Shown: positions 33,890 through 44,025 of the stretch, in pieces | Layout of the letters: the number at the start of each line of letters is the position of its first letter | Numbering within the stretch: position 1 is the first letter of the stretch | Assembly: GCA_002197995.1 (NCBI GenBank) | Contig: NGZR01000006.1 | Location: 1,116,001 to 1,180,000, forward strand | Length of the DNA stretch: 64,000 nt | Direction of reading: 5' to 3' | Source: Gaeumannomyces sp. JS-464 | Taxonomy: Eukaryota > Ascomycota > Sordariomycetes > Magnaporthales > Magnaporthaceae | The notes under the pieces: generated by a model | What the model was told of the DNA's origin: nothing | Databases searched by the model: none | What the model saw: the letters and a program-made list of their open reading frames with translations, nothing else | Translations under genes and position numbers: made by a program

Positions 33890-35150
33890 ATCGATGCCGC
33901 ATCGTGCGCGCGCCGACGGCGCGGGCCAAAAATCGATGGCGATCGATTTTAGGCTCGCGGCTAGTCGGCACGCTATAACGGTGGATCCTTTTAACGCGTT
34001 TTCGGATACGCGGGGAAGCAGCGATACCGATACGAAACCGGCGCGCAGCCGCCAAAATAAAAGAGAAAAAGAAATTATTAATAAGCTAAAGCCTTTTATA
34101 ATTAATAGAAAGTTGCCGGAAGTTTTGCAACTAATATCGGAGCTAACAAAGCGAGGGATCGACGTAAAAGCGGCTCGCTAGCGCGAAACCGCCGCAAAAA
34201 GACCAGTAATTAACGACACGCTGCAAAAGCTTAAAACAAAAATATTCGAGGAAGTTAAAAAAGCATTGGCTAATACCACAAAGTCCTATGCCATTGCACT
34301 GGCCACGGGCTTGCCGGCCCGAATGCCGGGCGGAACCGAGTTAACTTAACCACGCTAATAGCACCCGAACACGGCGCAACCCCCACCCCCCCAATTTATA
34401 CCGTCGAAAGTTAAACGAGAAATTGTCGTAAACGTAAAAAAACCCTCAAAAGCAATTAAAAAGCGATTAACGATAAACACCTTATAAGCGTTAAATAATT
34501 AACTAAGCACGATAATACGGGCAATAAAACGACTTCGAAGCGGAAACGTAATAGTATGCTTTTAAATAAACGCAAAAAAACATAAGAAAAAAAACGATTA
34601 GGTGAAAAAAGTATTCGGCGACCAAATAACGATCCGAATGCGGATATACGACGTGGTAATTTAAGGTTTTAAATAGGAAGCACTTTTAAAAAACCTAAAC
34701 GCATTTATTAAAAGTTTAAACGCCGAAAACCGAAACGCAAAAGTTAAATCCATACACGTGTGGCCGCCCGAACCTTTTACGAATATGCCATAATATTAGC
34801 CCGCATCGAATTGGTAACGGTAACGAACTAAGCATACGAACGAGGATTTGTAATAAAAGCAGTAATTTATAACTGCGAGCTATTTACATTAAACGTTAAA
34901 GCTAATTAATGCTATAATTGCTTCGAATAGGGATATCGTTAAAAGTTTTGCATTAAATCGAGCCGGTGCCCGCATTGCGAAAAACCGAAATACTAAAAAG
35001 GAAAACACTAATGCGACGCCCATTATTAATATTAAAAAGCCACACCCAAATGCATAAATTGCAATAAACCGCACCCGGCTTTTTACCGGGGATGCGAAAT
35101 GGCATAACGCGCTATAAAAAAAGCAAAGGAAGCATACCAAAACCGACCGA
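33890..35150 (+). pseudogene. LINE ORF1 (gag-like) relic
   Basis: Includes an open segment to 34181 (ending VLQLISELTKRGIDVKAAR). Downstream text REIVVNVKKPSKAIKKR, SGNVIVCF, VFGDQITIRMRIYDVVI and NAFIKSLNAEN is the RRM-like and core region of Tad-type ORF1. At 34906-35108 the coding text gives CYNCFE, then CPHCEK, then further Cys/His spacing (CINCNKPHPGF, RGCEMA): consecutive CCHC zinc knuckles. Multiple stops. Confidence 0.7.
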
Positions 35151-35669
35151 AAAGGTTTATGCTAAAAAGCGCAGCTTATAAACTAATAAAAACGTTATTT
35201 TCTTTATTTTCCAAACCCGCTAACCTTTTAAAACCGGAAGGTTAACGAGCCCTAGTAAAAACGAAAAAATAATTTAAACTCGGATAATAACTTACTAACC
35301 CGAACTTTAAAACGCTAACTAATCGGCAAACCCCGCAAAAATTTACAGTTATTTAAAAGCCGAACCGATATACGGCCGCCTTTTTTACTTATAACACATT
35401 TCGCTTTTAAAACGAGCTCCCCGTTAGTTAAACCCCCCGTTACGGCAAACAAGCAAGTACGCGAAAAAGCCGAAAAGATAATGGCCCGATAAACCTCCCC
35501 CCCTCCCCCTTTTTCCGAACCGCTACCGATAATAAACAGCATTAGCCCGTAGGACGTATTAAAAGGCCCAAAAAAAACCCGCATAGTAATTTCGATATTA
35601 TATTAAAACATAAGGAAAAAAAGCGAAAAAAGAGATATCCCGCTATTTAATAGGAAAAAATACGATATA

Positions 35670-38600
35670 ATAGCTATATAAAAGCCGGAGCTAAACCGAT
35701 ATGGAAATTTAAAAAAACTAGCAAAGTGCAAATACGAAATGGTTTATTATTAAACCGATAACCGTTTAAACGTAATATTATACGTTTATTAACGGCTAAA
35801 CCCCGCATTATAAAAAAGCCGAAGCGGATACGATTAAGCAATAGTAACATTGCAAACCTTATTAAAAGAAATCGATATTTACTTAATATATTCGCCGGAT
35901 TTAAAAGCATTAAAAAAGTGGCACACGTTATTAATAAAAATCGAAACGCAGTTATTACGATATTACGCCGTGCTTATAGGGGATTTTAACATATATTATT
36001 TTATATAGGACGTTTATAACAAACGAAACGAAAAAGCAAACGTATTACTATCGCTAGCGCACCGGTGGAAATTTAAATTTGCAATATTTTACAAAAAGGT
36101 AACGAAAGAAAAATTTGGCGAACGAAAAAATATAATCGACTATACATAGGTATTTAACGCGTTAGCCGTAAAATACGAAGGTAAAAACGACGAAATAAAA
36201 GGATCGAATTACTACCCCCAAATAATCCTAATTAATACCAAGCGAAACCGCTTCGGCAAAAAACGCCGAAAAATAGGTGTGAAAAAAAGTAAATACTAAT
36301 AAAAAACGACTAAAAAAAGGCATTGCAATTAGCTATATAGCATATCGAAATTAAAAATATAAAAATACCGGAAAATATCGATAATTAAATAAACGCATTA
36401 ATAAACCAGCTAACCCTAATCGTTAATAAGATAACATTAAAAAGGAAATTATTAACTAATTTTAAGCTAGTATCGTATTGGAATTTAAAACTTACTAAAC
36501 TCGCTAAAAAAACGAGGAAGTGCCGACGCGCATATATAAAGTTAAAAACATAAAATAGCTATAATAAACTAAAAATAACGGATAAAGCTTTTATAAAGGA
36601 AAAAAAAAGCGGTTAACGCGTATTGGAAAAAGTTTATTAGGGAAGCATTAAAAATAAAAAATAAAAAAGCTACCTTTTAAAACGTAAAACGGTAAGCGAA
36701 ATTACGTAGCTATAAAAAACGAGATTTAACCAAATTACCGGATTTGCACCGATTAAAAAACGGCAACCAAAAAACTAACTAACATTTACGCAAATAAAGC
36801 AATAGCTTTAACGGCCAAATTTTACCCCAGCCCGAAAACGGATTTAACCGATATTACAAATATCACGTTTAACGACGACACGTTTTATTACGCGTTTTTA
36901 ATAAAACATATGGTAAACCCGGAAAACGGCGACGTATTAACGGCTTTAAAAAAAAACGCAAAATTGGAAAGCCCTAAAACGACAACCTATTAAACGAACT
37001 CCTAAAAATATACGGCTAACCATATTGGAAAGCTATATCCAAAATAACTAACGTTAACTTCGATTTGAATATTTCCCGAAGCGCTTTTAAAACGCACTTA
37101 TAATAGTGCTGCTAAAGCTAAACAAAAATATAAAAAATAGGAAAATAGCGGAAGGATAAAAACCAATCGCACTTTTTTCGTCCATTTCCAAAATTATAAA
37201 AGTTATAATAGGAAAACGAATCGCTAACGAAACGAAGGAAAAAGGACTTTTACCGGAAAGATAAATGGGCAATAAAGAAAAACGTAATACTAAATTCGCT
37301 ATTAAACAAATAACAAATATAGTAATAATAGCGTGGAATTACGGCGTTATAACCTCGTTATTGCAATTTAACCTATTAAAAGCATTTAATAATATTAACT
37401 ATACCAAATTGCTCGATATAATACGAAAGCAAAAATTTTTACCAAAAATAATTAAATGGATTAAAAGCTAGCTTATAAATAAAACGGCCCGGTTTCGGTT
37501 TAACGGAAATACGTTAGCGTTAATACCAATAATTGCAAAAGTTTTGCAAAGATTACCACTATTACTTATATTATTTATTTTTTATATTGCGTTATTATAC
37601 GATAAGCTGGAAAAAATCCCTAAAAAAATAATAGTTAGCTTCGCTAACGATATTAACCTTTTAGCAATAAAAGGCATTATAGCGAAAACGGTACGACTAT
37701 TAGAAAAAGCTTAAAACGTATACAAAACGTGGGTAAAAATAACAGGAATAACATTTAACGCATTAAAAACTAAACTATTGCATTTTATTAAAGCTTTGGA
37801 TTAAACCCGGGTTCGTACCGGAGCTACCCACGTATAACCATTATTAGCGGCGAAATTCCTCGGAATTTGGCTAAATTATAAATTAAATTTTAAAGCTTAT
37901 ATTAAATAAACGAAAAGCAAATAGGAAAAATAATAATTAATAATAATAAAACTCGCAGCGGTAACGTAAAAAAGCAGCCTTGCTAAAGCGAAACAATTAT
38001 ACGCAATAATATGCAAAAGCGCGATAGCGTATAAAGCCGTAATATACCACTTTCTAACCGAACCACAAAGGCGGTCCCGAAACGCAACCAAAAAGTTAGC
38101 GAAAAAATAGCGAATATGTTTTAAAATGGTAACCGGAGCATATAAAACGACGTTATTAGCCCATTTGGAAATAGAAATTTACGTGCCACCTTTAAATTTA
38201 TACTTAAACGAAAAGGTAATTAATATAAAAAATAAATGGTTAAAAACTGGAATAATATAGCGGATTAACAAAACGATAACGAAAATAACGGGCCGATTTA
38301 AAAGGTTAAAATACCGGGAACGAAATAAAAAACCACATTTTTAAAACGGCTAAGCAAAAAAAAGATAAGCGGAACGCTAAAACCGATTTAAAACAACCCC
38401 AAAACCGAAACGCAAACTAATCCCCCGCGAAAACGAAAAAAAGTTTAAATATAAATACGCGAAACGCTAAAATTTTAACGTAATAATGGAATGGAAGTTA
38501 AAAGTTGCTAATTCGACGAAAACGGTAAGGAAAGCGAACCGGTATAAAATCGCGTATTTAGCAAATAACCTTTTATTTACAAAGGAAATGGTTAAATATT

Positions 38601-39060
38601 ATAAAGAAATGCTAAAAGCATATAGCTTAATAGCAATTTAAATTAAAACGGAAAAGCTGGGCTTAAATGCTTTCCTATTTAGCAAAAACGTACCCGACGC
38701 GGTAACGCCGTTATGCGAATGCGGTAACGGATAAAAGGAAATAGCATAACACGTGCTAACCTAATGCATCCGCTAAGATAAATAGCGAAATAGCACCGGA
38801 ATAGCATAAGCGAATAGCCGAAAAGCATATTTCGAACTATGGGAAATAAGGAATATATTATTTAAAAAAGCAGCACGTATAATATTTAAAATTAAAAAAC
38901 TAATAAATTTTAAAGCAACGAAAAAGGTAAAAAGAAAACGCGCAAAAAAAAGGAAAAAAAAAAACGCTATTAAGCCGGAAAAAAACCGAACTATAAATAA
39001 CTATAAAACGCTAAACGAAAATACTTTACTAAAAAATAAAAAAAAGGAAAAATGGATTAA
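35670..39060 (+). pseudogene. LINE ORF2 relic: AP endonuclease, reverse transcriptase, C-terminal Zn motif
   Basis: Endonuclease: LIGDFNIYYFI at about 35972-36003 (family G-D-F-N-x-H-H-P), then LAHRWKFKFA, KEKFGERKNIIDYT and GSNYYPQII (family G-S-D-H-Y-P). RT: NKEKRNTKFAIKQITNIVI opens an uninterrupted segment at 37265-37471 with LLQFNLLKAFNNINYTKLL. FANDINLL at 37640-37663 is the Y/F-A-D-D box with one Asp changed to Asn. A FLGIWLNYKLNF-like segment follows near 37860. Near the C-terminus CECGNG and a later H..C pair (38715-38770) form the Cys/His motif found in this clade. Inactive. Confidence 0.8.
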
Positions 39061-39130
39061 CGCTAATACTTTATATGCGAGCCGTAACCGAAAAAAAACC
39101 AACTAAGCTAATTATTTCCATTTTTACCCA

Positions 39131-41336
39131 TTTCTTTTAACATTTCGTTAATAACATTTTCCCAATATTTAGCTAAAATTTAACCGAAAGTAAAATTAAA
39201 AAGATTTTGCATAAAGGACATTTAGCAAATATAAAAGGGTTAACGGACCGAAGGAAAACAGCGATATAAAAAAAACATTAATAAACCCGTATTTTGGCCC
39301 GTTTTAAAACTAACGCTTTTATTCGAATGCGGTTAAACGAATTTTACGCATTGATAATTTTAAAAGCCTAATTTAATATAGTTTACGCCGGGGGCACCAT
39401 ATTACTGAAAAGGGAGCGAACGAAACCCGAGCCACCAAATGCAGTTATAATAGCAAAAGCGCTTTTTAAACTAAAAGGGAACGAGCGCGAAAACCTAGCA
39501 TTAAAAGGAACGCCGAACCGCTTTCCGATATCCTTCGCAAATCGAACGTAACCGGCGATAGCGTGCTTTAAAATAATATAACAAAGTTGGAAAAAAGCAT
39601 TAGTAATAAAGCATATAGCACCGGAATAAAACCGTTATAAACCTTAGCGGTATAAGCGACCTTTGTTAAAATATCTTCCAAATTGGCAGCAATTTTAAAA
39701 AGGGATTAAATATAGCGCTAATAAACACGAAAAACGTTATAAACCTAATCCTTAATACTAATAAAAAGCTACCAAAACGGAACCGATAAATTAGCAATAA
39801 AAAAACGTAAAAAAAAAAAAGAAAAAAAAATAACAAACTTAAACGTAAGCACCGCGCGAAAAGGCGCACCCTATATAAGTTAAAACGCGAAAAGCTAAAA
39901 ATAAAAATTAGCACGACCGGAACCGAGCAAAGAAAAAAGCGAAGCAAATAAAAAACATACAAACCTTATAATAGCATCCCCGAACGGCGCCGGCATTATC
40001 GATATCGTTAGCGAAACGTTGGATGTAGCTAACACAAATTTTGCAAACAAGCTTAAAAAGTTAGCGAAGCGGGATAAAAAAAGGAATAATACGGGAAATA
40101 TACATTATTAAATCGTAAAAAATGTAACCCGAAAAAATAGCGATCGCCGTTTTATACTCCTTTTAGTAGTACAAACGGTAAGGCTAAAGGAAAAAAAAAA
40201 AGAGATTAGTAAAAAAATAAGGAACGAAGCGGTGTAAAACCGCACTTACAGCTTTAACGCGGGGGTTCGGAATAACGCCGGCCTTGGAATCGTCGTTATC
40301 GTTAAAGCTGGAAAATGGGTGCTCGTCGCGATTACCACGAGGAAAAGCAAGCGCAAAGCCGCCACTACCACCGCTACCGTTATAACCGCCGCGCGTATTA
40401 CCGCGCGCGCCGCCGCGAAAAAAAACGGGGAGTTTTATTTTTAAAAGCCATAATGCAGGAAAATAGGAGCCGGAAAAGGAATAAAACGCGGGAAGGCAAA
40501 TGTAAAAGCGCGGGCGGTAGGATGCGCGAAAACTAAAAGCAAAAGTGGGAAAAAAAAAATTAAAGGTTGTAATAAAAAAATTAAAAAAAAGCGAGAAAAA
40601 AAAGGCAAAAACTTTTAAAAGCAAAAAGGGAAGGAACGGTAAAAACCCGCACCCGGAAAGAAATAAAAGCATAACCGGAAAGCACGATATAAATAGCGTT
40701 ATTTCCGGAAGCGAATAATACAATTACGTCGAGTTACCCGATGTTAACCACGACCCCCGAACTTTACGGAGTAGCTACGCGATTAAGCACCGAAGCGGGA
40801 CCGAAAAACCTCGAACGCGGATAACCAGGCCGCCGCAACCAACCGAACTAATACCACCACTACCAAAATCACCATAAAAAGAAAAAACCCGATACCGGGG
40901 CGCTACCCAAGCGTAACATGCATTCCTTATAGTTTTTCCTTTGCGTACTTTCTTATTATTACTATTAATTATAAAAACGCTTCCGCGATGGAACTTTTAA
41001 AAGCAGTCGCAGGAATTAAGCAAACGGCACTATTATTTAACACAGCAAAAACCGTATACGAAAAGTAAATATGGTTTTTATTCCCAGGCCACCGAGCCGG
41101 ATGCGGTCCGCACCCGGAAACGAGTTTAAGGGTTTTTACATATATAAAAACAGCAAAGGCACCGAGGTTTTTACAAACATAACGGCAGTATAACTAATAA
41201 TAACATTACCAAAAAACCATTTACCTTAAATGGTAAAAATATTAACAAATTTAGCTTGCCCGCCAATTCGCTATAAACCGACCAAACCTCGACGCGACCA
41301 TTTCGCTAACAAGCATTGCCGAAACGTTAGTGCTTT
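39131..41336. other. Unassigned 3' portion of Gypsy-D
   Basis: Plus-strand text near 41070-41340 (VFIPRPPSRMRSAPGNEFKG, then YKNSKGTEVFTNI and ALKGGQ directly into the purine tract) looks like protein-coding sequence running into the LTR, as in some fungal gypsy elements. Around 40.26-40.55 kb lies a GC-richer patch with an Arg-rich plus frame and a Gly/Arg-rich minus frame (ARGNTRGGYNGSGGSGG). I do not recognise either. No other element ends were seen. Confidence 0.4.
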
Positions 41337-41349
41337 AAAAGGGGGACAA
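41337..41349 (+). promoter_or_regulatory. Polypurine tract of Gypsy-D
   Basis: AAAAGGGGGACAA lies immediately upstream of the right LTR. This is the expected position of the plus-strand primer for reverse transcription. Confidence 0.75.
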
Positions 41350-41633
41350 TGTAAAAAGGCTCGCCGCGATAGTGGCGGGCTACCATTATAGCAAGGAGCT
41401 TTAGCCCTGTTTACGGGCCCGAGTTACGTGGAGGCTTAAAGCACCCCAGGCACGTAACAGGGGGCCTAGGGAGGGCTACGCTACTTAGGCAGCTTGTAGG
41501 AGGCAATTCCTAAATTGCCGGAATAAGTTAAAGTTGTCGTATTTACCTTATAGCAATATAAGCTTTTAACCCTTAATCACCGTTTACGGTTATCGTGATT
41601 ACCTCGTATAAGCTTTCGGCTTACCTCGTGACA
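41350..41633 (+). repeat. Right LTR of Gypsy-D
   Basis: 284 bp, partner of 23411-23694, less RIP-decayed than the left copy (more CA/TG kept). It is followed by the target duplication AATCC and then the right TIR of mariner-2. Confidence 0.95.
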
Positions 41634-42149
41634 AATCCATTTAGTGGTTTAATTTATTCGGTGGTAAATTACGTTATTTTAAAAGTTTATTATCGATTTG
41701 TTTATTAATCGCGATTAAATTAGGTTTCGTAAAATCGATAATGGGTTAAAAAAAAAACTAAAAATTCGTCGTTAATTTTTCCCTTTTTTAACATGCAGTT
41801 AGCATAACATCGAGCTTTTTTGATTTTTTTTTTTTAATAAAACCTTAAGTTTTTATTTTAATTTTTTTTTTTTTTTTAATTTCGTAAGCGATTCGGGCGA
41901 TAATATCGTTTTTTTTCGAACTTCGTAAGTTCGTAAGCGATGCGTTATTCGCTTTCGCTATTATATTCGAGTTTAATAAGGCTTCGATTAGGTTTTTAAT
42001 TTATTATAACAATTTTTGCTAAAAGTACTATCCGTTTGCGTTTTTATTTAATTAGTGCGTTATGCACAAATTTTTATAGTAATAGGTTTAGCTAAACGCT
42101 GTTTTAAGGCATAGGTTGTTATTTTTTCCTATTTTTTACCGTCGGGTAA

Positions 42150-43180
42150 TTGCTGCTAGTGTTTACCGAATTGCGGGCAATTTTTCTTAATATAACCTTT
42201 TTGGCCACATTTAAAGCACTTTCCATTTTTCGGGTTTTATCGCTTTTTATGCTGTTTTTCCTTTTAGCGAATCGTTTTTGCATTAAGGTTTATAAGTTTA
42301 AAGTGCGTACCGTAAGCCGTGGATTGTTATTATTTAGCTTTTTATAATTGGCTTTATTGCTTTATGCTATAAGCTTAAGCTATTATCCCTTTTTTCTAAT
42401 TTTCGTTCGTACAATTTATCGCTAATACGAACGGATATAATAACGTAATCGGTAAAATCTTTTAGTCGTTCCATTTTAAACATTTCATTTTTTACGTCGT
42501 TTTGTAACTCGTTATAAAAATGGGTTATTTTAGTTTGTTTAATCCAGTCGAGTTTGTTAACAAATCGCTGGAATTCCGAAACATACGTTAACGTTAAGCC
42601 TTTTTAGCGAAGCTAAAATAGCTTTTTCTCGGTTACTCGTTTTTCGTCGATTTGTTTAAACATTTTAACGACCTTTTCGTTAAACTTGTTAAAGCTCGCG
42701 AAAATAATTTTGGTGGTTTTTGCGAACTTATTAGAACTTTTAAAGTAATTAAACTAAATGGGTTCGAATTAATCTTTTACTTTCCTATTAAAGCGCGTAG
42801 CGGCGTAAGTTACCTTTTACTTCTTTTTAGCGAAATGGTCTTAGTAAAACAGGAAATACCTTTTACATTTCGTAAAAAAGGTTTTAAGCTTCCCATTTTT
42901 GCCATTATATTTGTTTAACGTAAAGAACTTATAAAACTTGGCAGTAATTTGCGGCTAAGCTTAAAGTTTAACCGTTTCGTTATAAGCTTTCGCGAGGTCA
43001 GCCGTAATGCTAACAAAAAAGTCGTAAAGCTTTTTTAGGTTTTTATTTAAATCATACTTCCGGTCGCTGAAAGTGATGATTATAGGGCTGGGTTCGGCTT
43101 AAAGCGCCCTCGTTTTGCTGGGTTTTAGCGCTGCTATAATCGTACTGTTCGTACCTTCGGTAAGTATTAAACAAAATTAG
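42150..43180 (-). pseudogene. Gypsy-C gag relic with zinc knuckle
   Basis: On the minus strand, CFKCGQKGYIKKNC at 42176-42217 is a CCHC knuckle with His changed to Tyr, followed by PQFGKH. Upstream (42.4-43.1 kb) the minus-strand text is charged, gag-like and stop-rich. It sits next to the LTR at 43187-43614, which is the 5' LTR for a minus-strand element. The plus-strand open frames at 42150-42347 and 42652-42918 are shadows. Confidence 0.65.
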
Positions 43181-43186
43181 TTAAAA

Positions 43187-43614
43187 TGTTACAAATAGGC
43201 TTTTGCTTTTAAGGTAAAGCTATTTAAACGAATGCTAAACAATATACTTCGACAAGTTGCTTTAGGGGATTTGGGTACTGGGTGATAGTAATTTAATTGC
43301 TTGCTCAAAGGGATGCTTTGGAGCTAACTTAGGTTAACTAATGCCGAAGCCTTAGTTAAAACTATTTATAACAATAGGAAATCCATTTTTTATATACATG
43401 TTAACCTTTGCCTTATGTTTTTTTAAATCTGTTTGCTTTATTACAAATCTTTGGATTTGTTGCTTTGTTTACAAATCCACAAATCCTTTAGGTAAGCTGT
43501 TTAATTACGTGATTCCTTGGAAGCGGGGTGGAAGTGCATCCGATTTAGCACCTCCCAGCGCTTTAAGCCCCTAAGCCCTCGCTCCGCTTCCTGCCTATGC
43601 TTTTAGTCGTAACA
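43187..43614 (-). repeat. Right (5') LTR of Gypsy-C
   Basis: 428 bp, TGTTACAAATAGG to GTCGTAACA, partner of 18182-18612. Its distal part (43500-43614) is GC-richer and less decayed than the left copy. Confidence 0.75.
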
Positions 43615-43616
43615 GT

Positions 43617-43977
43617 TTATAACCTCGTTTATAAAAGGATCGGGTGCTTCGCTTGCAAAGGGATTAAAAGGGTCGCTTACAAAGGGATCGTAAGCGTCGC
43701 GTGCAAAAAGCTTGCAAAAAGGGCCGGGCCCTCGCTTGTAAAGAGATCCGACGAGTCGCTGTCGTTTAAAAAGATAATAACCTCGTTTATAGCGCTTTTA
43801 TTAATGCTCGTTTTGTTATGCGCGGAAACCGATTGCCAATGGATTAAAAATGGCGAAAAATGGAAATTTACTGCCAAATTGCGGGGCTGCGACATCGGAA
43901 ACACAGGCGGTGCATAGGCCAAAAGTGGGGCAGGTAAATGCCATTAGCAAAAAGGAAAAGTGCGGGGATATAGCCTC
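43617..43977 (-). mobile_element. Right half of a RIP-decayed hAT-like element
   Basis: It aligns to the right part of the intact element at 53003-53849: shared acidic-repeat DNA (GATCGGG...CTTGCAAAG units), AGAGATCCGACGAGTCGC, GATAATAACCTCGTT and ATGGCGAAAAATG. It ends with a decayed terminal repeat (...TAGCAAAAAGG...AGCCTC at 43977). The left half is missing because the Gypsy-C LTR abuts it at 43614. Differences from the 53-kb copy are mainly C/T and G/A. Confidence 0.75.
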
Positions 43978-44025
43978 GAGCAAAAAAGGTGCGTGCCTTG
44001 GAAGATCCTTAATAACAACAAACTA

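Larger units (their letters stand above)
33890..39130 (+). mobile_element. Tad-type LINE (non-LTR retrotransposon) nested in Gypsy-D
   Basis: Two plus-strand coding relics in LINE order. ORF1 has a zinc-knuckle region near 34.9-35.1 kb. ORF2 has an AP-type endonuclease near 36.0 kb, RT with FANDI (37640-37654) and a C-terminal CCHC-type motif near 38.7 kb. An A-rich region follows at 38.9-39.05 kb. No LTRs belong to it. It lies between the chromodomain and the 3' LTR of Gypsy-D. Exact ends and target duplication could not be read. Confidence 0.8.
23411..41633 (+). mobile_element. Gypsy-D: LTR retrotransposon, 18.2 kb including nested insertions
   Basis: Two 284-bp LTRs (23411-23694 and 41350-41633) start TGTAAAAAGG and end TAACA/TGACA. 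They are flanked by a perfect 5-bp duplication AATCC (23406-23410 and 41634-41638). A purine tract AAAAGGGGGACAA (41337-41349) directly precedes the right LTR. Plus-strand gag, protease, RT, RNase H, integrase and chromodomain relics run from about 23.7 to 31.95 kb. Mariner-1 (1.85 kb) and a LINE (over 5 kb) are nested inside. About 3 kb between the chromodomain and the right LTR remains unexplained. Confidence 0.9.
21590..41671 (-). mobile_element. Mariner-2: Fot1/pogo-type transposon split by Gypsy-D
   Basis: The left end TAATTTACCACCGAAT is at 21590. The complementary right end ATTCGGTGGTAAATTA lies at 41656-41671, and TIR similarity extends over about 37 bp. The element proper is 21590-23410 plus 41639-41671, about 1.85 kb, matching mariner-1 (1,852 bp). 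Gypsy-D inserted at the inner edge of the right TIR and duplicated AATCC. The transposase is on the minus strand, internally aligned to mariner-1 (shared blocks such as CGGTTAATCGACGCG and TATATATCGAAC), and heavily RIP-decayed. Confidence 0.85.
18053..43614 (-). mobile_element. Gypsy-C: minus-strand gypsy hosting the nested insertions
   Basis: LTRs at 18182-18612 and 43187-43614 are direct repeats (TGTTACAAATA... to ...GTCGTAACA). On the minus strand, gag with a zinc knuckle lies next to the right LTR (42.15-43.18 kb), and integrase and chromodomain lie next to the left LTR (19.5-20.5 kb), as expected for a minus-strand element. Mariner-2 (21590-41671), itself split by Gypsy-D, interrupts it. 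Too little pol remains for a complete RT/RNase H, so part was deleted. The target duplication is not convincing: GTTTAT occurs on both sides, but the two flanks belong to different older elements. Confidence 0.75.

Noticed and set aside
40184..40723. 179-codon minus-strand frame with hydrophobic stretches
   Set aside because: Phe/Leu richness reflects the complement of Lys-rich AT-decayed plus-strand text. No membrane protein evidence.
18047..43620. GTTTAT on both sides of Gypsy-C as a target duplication
   Set aside because: The left flank is Gypsy-B RT and the right flank is a hAT-like element, so the match does not come from one interrupted target. AT-rich 6-mers match easily by chance.
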